Shown here: in pieces, positions 62,301-64,000 of the stretch | Layout: each line of letters begins with the position of its first letter | How positions within the stretch are numbered: position 1 is the first letter of the stretch | From: Botryococcus braunii | Lineage: Eukaryota > Chlorophyta > Trebouxiophyceae | Assembly (NCBI GenBank): GCA_002005505.1 | Contig: MVGU01001448.1 | Location: forward strand, 1 to 64,000 | DNA: 64,000 bases | Direction of reading: 5' to 3' | Notes under the pieces: model-generated | Database searches by the model: none | The model's input: the letters and a program-made list of their open reading frames with translations, nothing else | What the model was told of the DNA's origin: nothing | Program-made: the position numbers and the translations under genes

Positions 62301-62552
62301 TTAGGAGAGAGGGGATGCCGGGGGCTGCATCTTAAAGGCTGCGGCCTTGCGCATGACAATGAGGTCGTGAAGGAACTGGGACGGGAAGGTGAGGGCCGGC
62401 TCGGCGAACAGGGATGGCAGCTCGTATGCTGAGTCGGGCAGGAGCGGGTACACGACGTCGGAGTAGGCCTGCACCGGGATGGCCTTCTCGGGGTTGTCCA
62501 CGCTGGAGGCAGTCAGGCCCATGCTGTAGTGGTACGTGTTCCCCACCACTCC
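62301..62552 (-). CDS. Last exon of a probable host gene, product not recognised
   Basis: On the minus strand a splice acceptor GATGCAG (AG at 62554-62553) is followed by 84 codons to a TAA at 62303-62301. The peptide starts GVVGNTYHYSMGLTASS and contains IPVQAYSDVVYPLLPDS and FPSQFLHDLIVMRKA. The exon is GC-rich, with third-position bias unlike the surrounding repeats. The composition looks like a real globular protein, not shadow translation. The preceding exon at 63123 ends in the matching phase. I do not recognise the family. Confidence 0.62.
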   Translation of the reverse strand, partial: GVVGNTYHYSMGLTASSVDNPEKAIPVQAYSDVVYPLLPDSAYELPSLFAEPALTFPSQFLHDLIVMRKAAAFKMQPPASPLS

Positions 62553-63122
62553 CTGCATCGGAACCTTAAAGCCGCATTAGGTCACGTTTTAATGGCAAAG
62601 CGCTCATGGACATCTGCATATATTCGTACATAGGCATGATATATTACTCCCATGATACCAAGATGGGGGAGCGGGGCAGGCACACATGCGCACCCGCACA
62701 TACATGCACACATATACCCGGGGGGGGGGGGGGGGCAGGCACACACGCTTGCACTCCCCACATACCCTCATACATGTACAGCATTGAGCCAAGGACGGGC
62801 AGCCGATGGCAGGGGGAGGGGAGGGAAGGCGCGCTAGGTTTAATAACTCAGTTCTAAGGCTGAAATTGGTTGGGAGCTTCAAAGGGGTTCACAGAACAGG
62901 CTTCACGCTTGGAAAGTGCGAACCATAAATTTAGATTGCACGTTTGAAGTTATCATTAGTTGGAGATGTACATGTATTGTGCATACTAGAGACCTTACGT
63001 GACAGCATGACTCTCAAATTCGATGCGGCTCGATATTGTGCCAACCCGGTTTCATAAAATGAATAGCCTGAGATCTCTATGATTGGAACGTCACCATAGT
63101 CTTAAAAGCGAGCCGGGAATAC
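62553..63122 (-). other. Intron of the probable host gene
   Basis: 570 bp between donor GTATTC (minus strand, at 63122) and acceptor TGCAG (62553). It contains a G16 run (62720-62735) and CA-rich sequence. Open frames here are low complexity. Confidence 0.55.
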
Positions 63123-63258
63123 CTGCAGAGCGCCATTGGGAGGGGTGGGGAGGGTGAAGCCAAGGTTGAGGTAAGATGGCTGCCAGTAGCCTGCATGGTC
63201 CAGTCCTGGGGGCACCTGCTCCTCCACACATGCGGTCAGTGCCAACAGCCACCGCATT
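63123..63258 (-). CDS. Penultimate exon of the probable host gene, 5' limit uncertain
   Basis: Minus-strand coding sequence ends NLGFTLPTPPNGALQ with CTGCAG then GTATTC, a phase-0 donor that joins to the exon at 62552. Upstream the frame reads CVEEQVPPGLDHAGYWQPSY. The 5' end is either an acceptor at CACCAG (63259) or GAGCAG (63216), or the ATG at 63256 (MRWLLALTACVEEQ), which could be a short hydrophobic start. Earlier exons, if any, lie towards or beyond the right edge. Confidence 0.5.
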
Positions 63259-63400
63259 CTGGTGTTTCCTCTGGTCGTATCATCCCCAAGTGGTCCTGAC
63301 CGTATCAACTATCCTTTCTTTCCTTTCCTATTCTCTTAGAGGCATGCGCTCTTGTCCCTGCTGTGTGCTTGTGCCTATGGGTGCTTGTCCCTGTTTTGCG

Positions 63401-63403
<3 letters not shown>

Positions 63404-63472
<69 letters not shown>

Positions 63473-63494
63473 ACGCGCGCGCGCACACACGCGT

Positions 63495-63532
<38 letters not shown>

Positions 63533-63545
63533 GCACGCACGAATG
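63404..63545. repeat. (GT)n joined to (CA)n, inverted alternating tract
   Basis: About 65 bp of GT repeats run into CACGCGCGCGCGCAC and then about 45 bp of CA repeats, ending in ACGC and GAATGAACGC units. The two halves are complementary, so the tract is both a large inverted repeat and an alternating purine-pyrimidine stretch. Confidence 0.93.
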
Positions 63546-64000
63546 AACGCAAACGCACACACGCGCACGGCTCTCTCCCCATCCGCAACCCAACCCCTGT
63601 GCGCCGTGCTATCTCAAACAGAGAGAGAAGGGAGGGGTTTTAAGACCTGGAAACATAGGGATATTGTAACCTACGATGAACTGGGTATAGGGTGGAAAGC
63701 ACAGGTCCTCGAGTCAAGCTGTTGATTATTCAGGAGGTTTCAGATGTGCATGTAAGGAACACCGATTGAACCGCCACACGTCTGCTGGTGGCTCGGGACA
63801 CATTTGTTGTGGCGTATGTAGTGTATACCGCATATTGCACAACCCGGGAGGAGCCCCCACGCCTGTAGAACTGGAAAACCACATGCAGTATTTGGCGTAC
63901 TTTCTGTCCAGAAGATTGTTAGGGATGCAAGTTGTAGAGAGTTTGAAGCCCAAAGGACAGAAATCAACTGACACACACGCTGAGCACCTACAGGGGTACA
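63546..64000. other. Unassigned right edge
   Basis: Open frames of about 80 codons occur on the minus strand, but none has a recognised motif or clear splice sites. Further exons of the gene at 62301-63258 could lie here; I cannot support any. Confidence 0.35.

Noticed and set aside
63726..63976. Two overlapping minus-strand frames of about 80 codons at the right edge
   Set aside because: Neither shows a recognisable motif or convincing splice signals; they may be chance frames.

Overview
This is eukaryotic nuclear DNA made almost entirely of LTR retrotransposons, several nested inside each other. Only the last 2 kb holds something that looks like a host gene. The evidence for a eukaryote is GT-AG introns, chromodomain Ty3/gypsy (chromovirus) and Ty1/copia polyproteins, initiator-tRNA-Met primer sites, and long (CT)n and (GT)n microsatellites. 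A gypsy polyprotein carrying a Dam-like methyltransferase domain and a PHD finger makes me think of a green alga or early-diverging streptophyte. That is inference only, and no host marker gene settles it.

Layout. 1-4796: 3' part of a plus-strand chromovirus (F) with a frameshifted pol. 4799-5143: a primer site and a second, different LTR-like end. About 5144-11460: a minus-strand chromovirus (E), split by a solo copia-type LTR (6942-7635, TSD CTATG). 11460-14118: probable remains of E's 5' LTR, a large CT satellite and an LTR-like fragment (J1). About 14119-59809: a plus-strand gypsy element (D) with 5' LTR, five roughly 440-bp leader repeats and a gag-pol whose order is protease, Dam-like domain, RT, RNase H, PHD finger. 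D is a set of nested insertions. Its internal part contains copia A (minus, 22940-44615, TSD AGTAT). A contains copia B (plus, 28843-43534, TSD ACTTC). B contains copia C (minus, 31249-39489, TSD CGAAC). D's 3' LTR was hit by a non-autonomous element G (45570-51272, TSD AAATG) and by an intact copia H (52418-59653, TSD AAGTC). 59843-64000: a second LTR-like fragment (J2), palindromes, microsatellites, short tandem repeats, and two exons of a minus-strand gene.

Most notable observation. The LTRs of five families in this window contain a directly repeated block whose upstream copy is followed by a splice-donor-like GT, while the downstream copy runs into different sequence. In C this is exact. 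One copy is four blocks of 67, 72, 79 and 107 bp separated by three GT-AG introns on the element's sense strand. The other copy is the same four blocks joined with all three introns precisely removed. Each LTR thus carries an unspliced leader followed by a spliced leader. This fits transfer of a spliced strong-stop cDNA onto the 3' end of an unspliced RNA, and it may be a recurrent way for these LTRs to grow.

How the parts work together. H (intact polyprotein of about 1714 codons, LTRs identical by eye) and C (intact 1430-codon polyprotein) look young and potentially autonomous. A and B have nearly identical LTRs but badly broken polyproteins, so they were probably moved in trans. B and C each have an extra ORF between the primer site and gag. 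D is clearly older: its LTRs have diverged and its stops are all explicable as C-to-T type changes.
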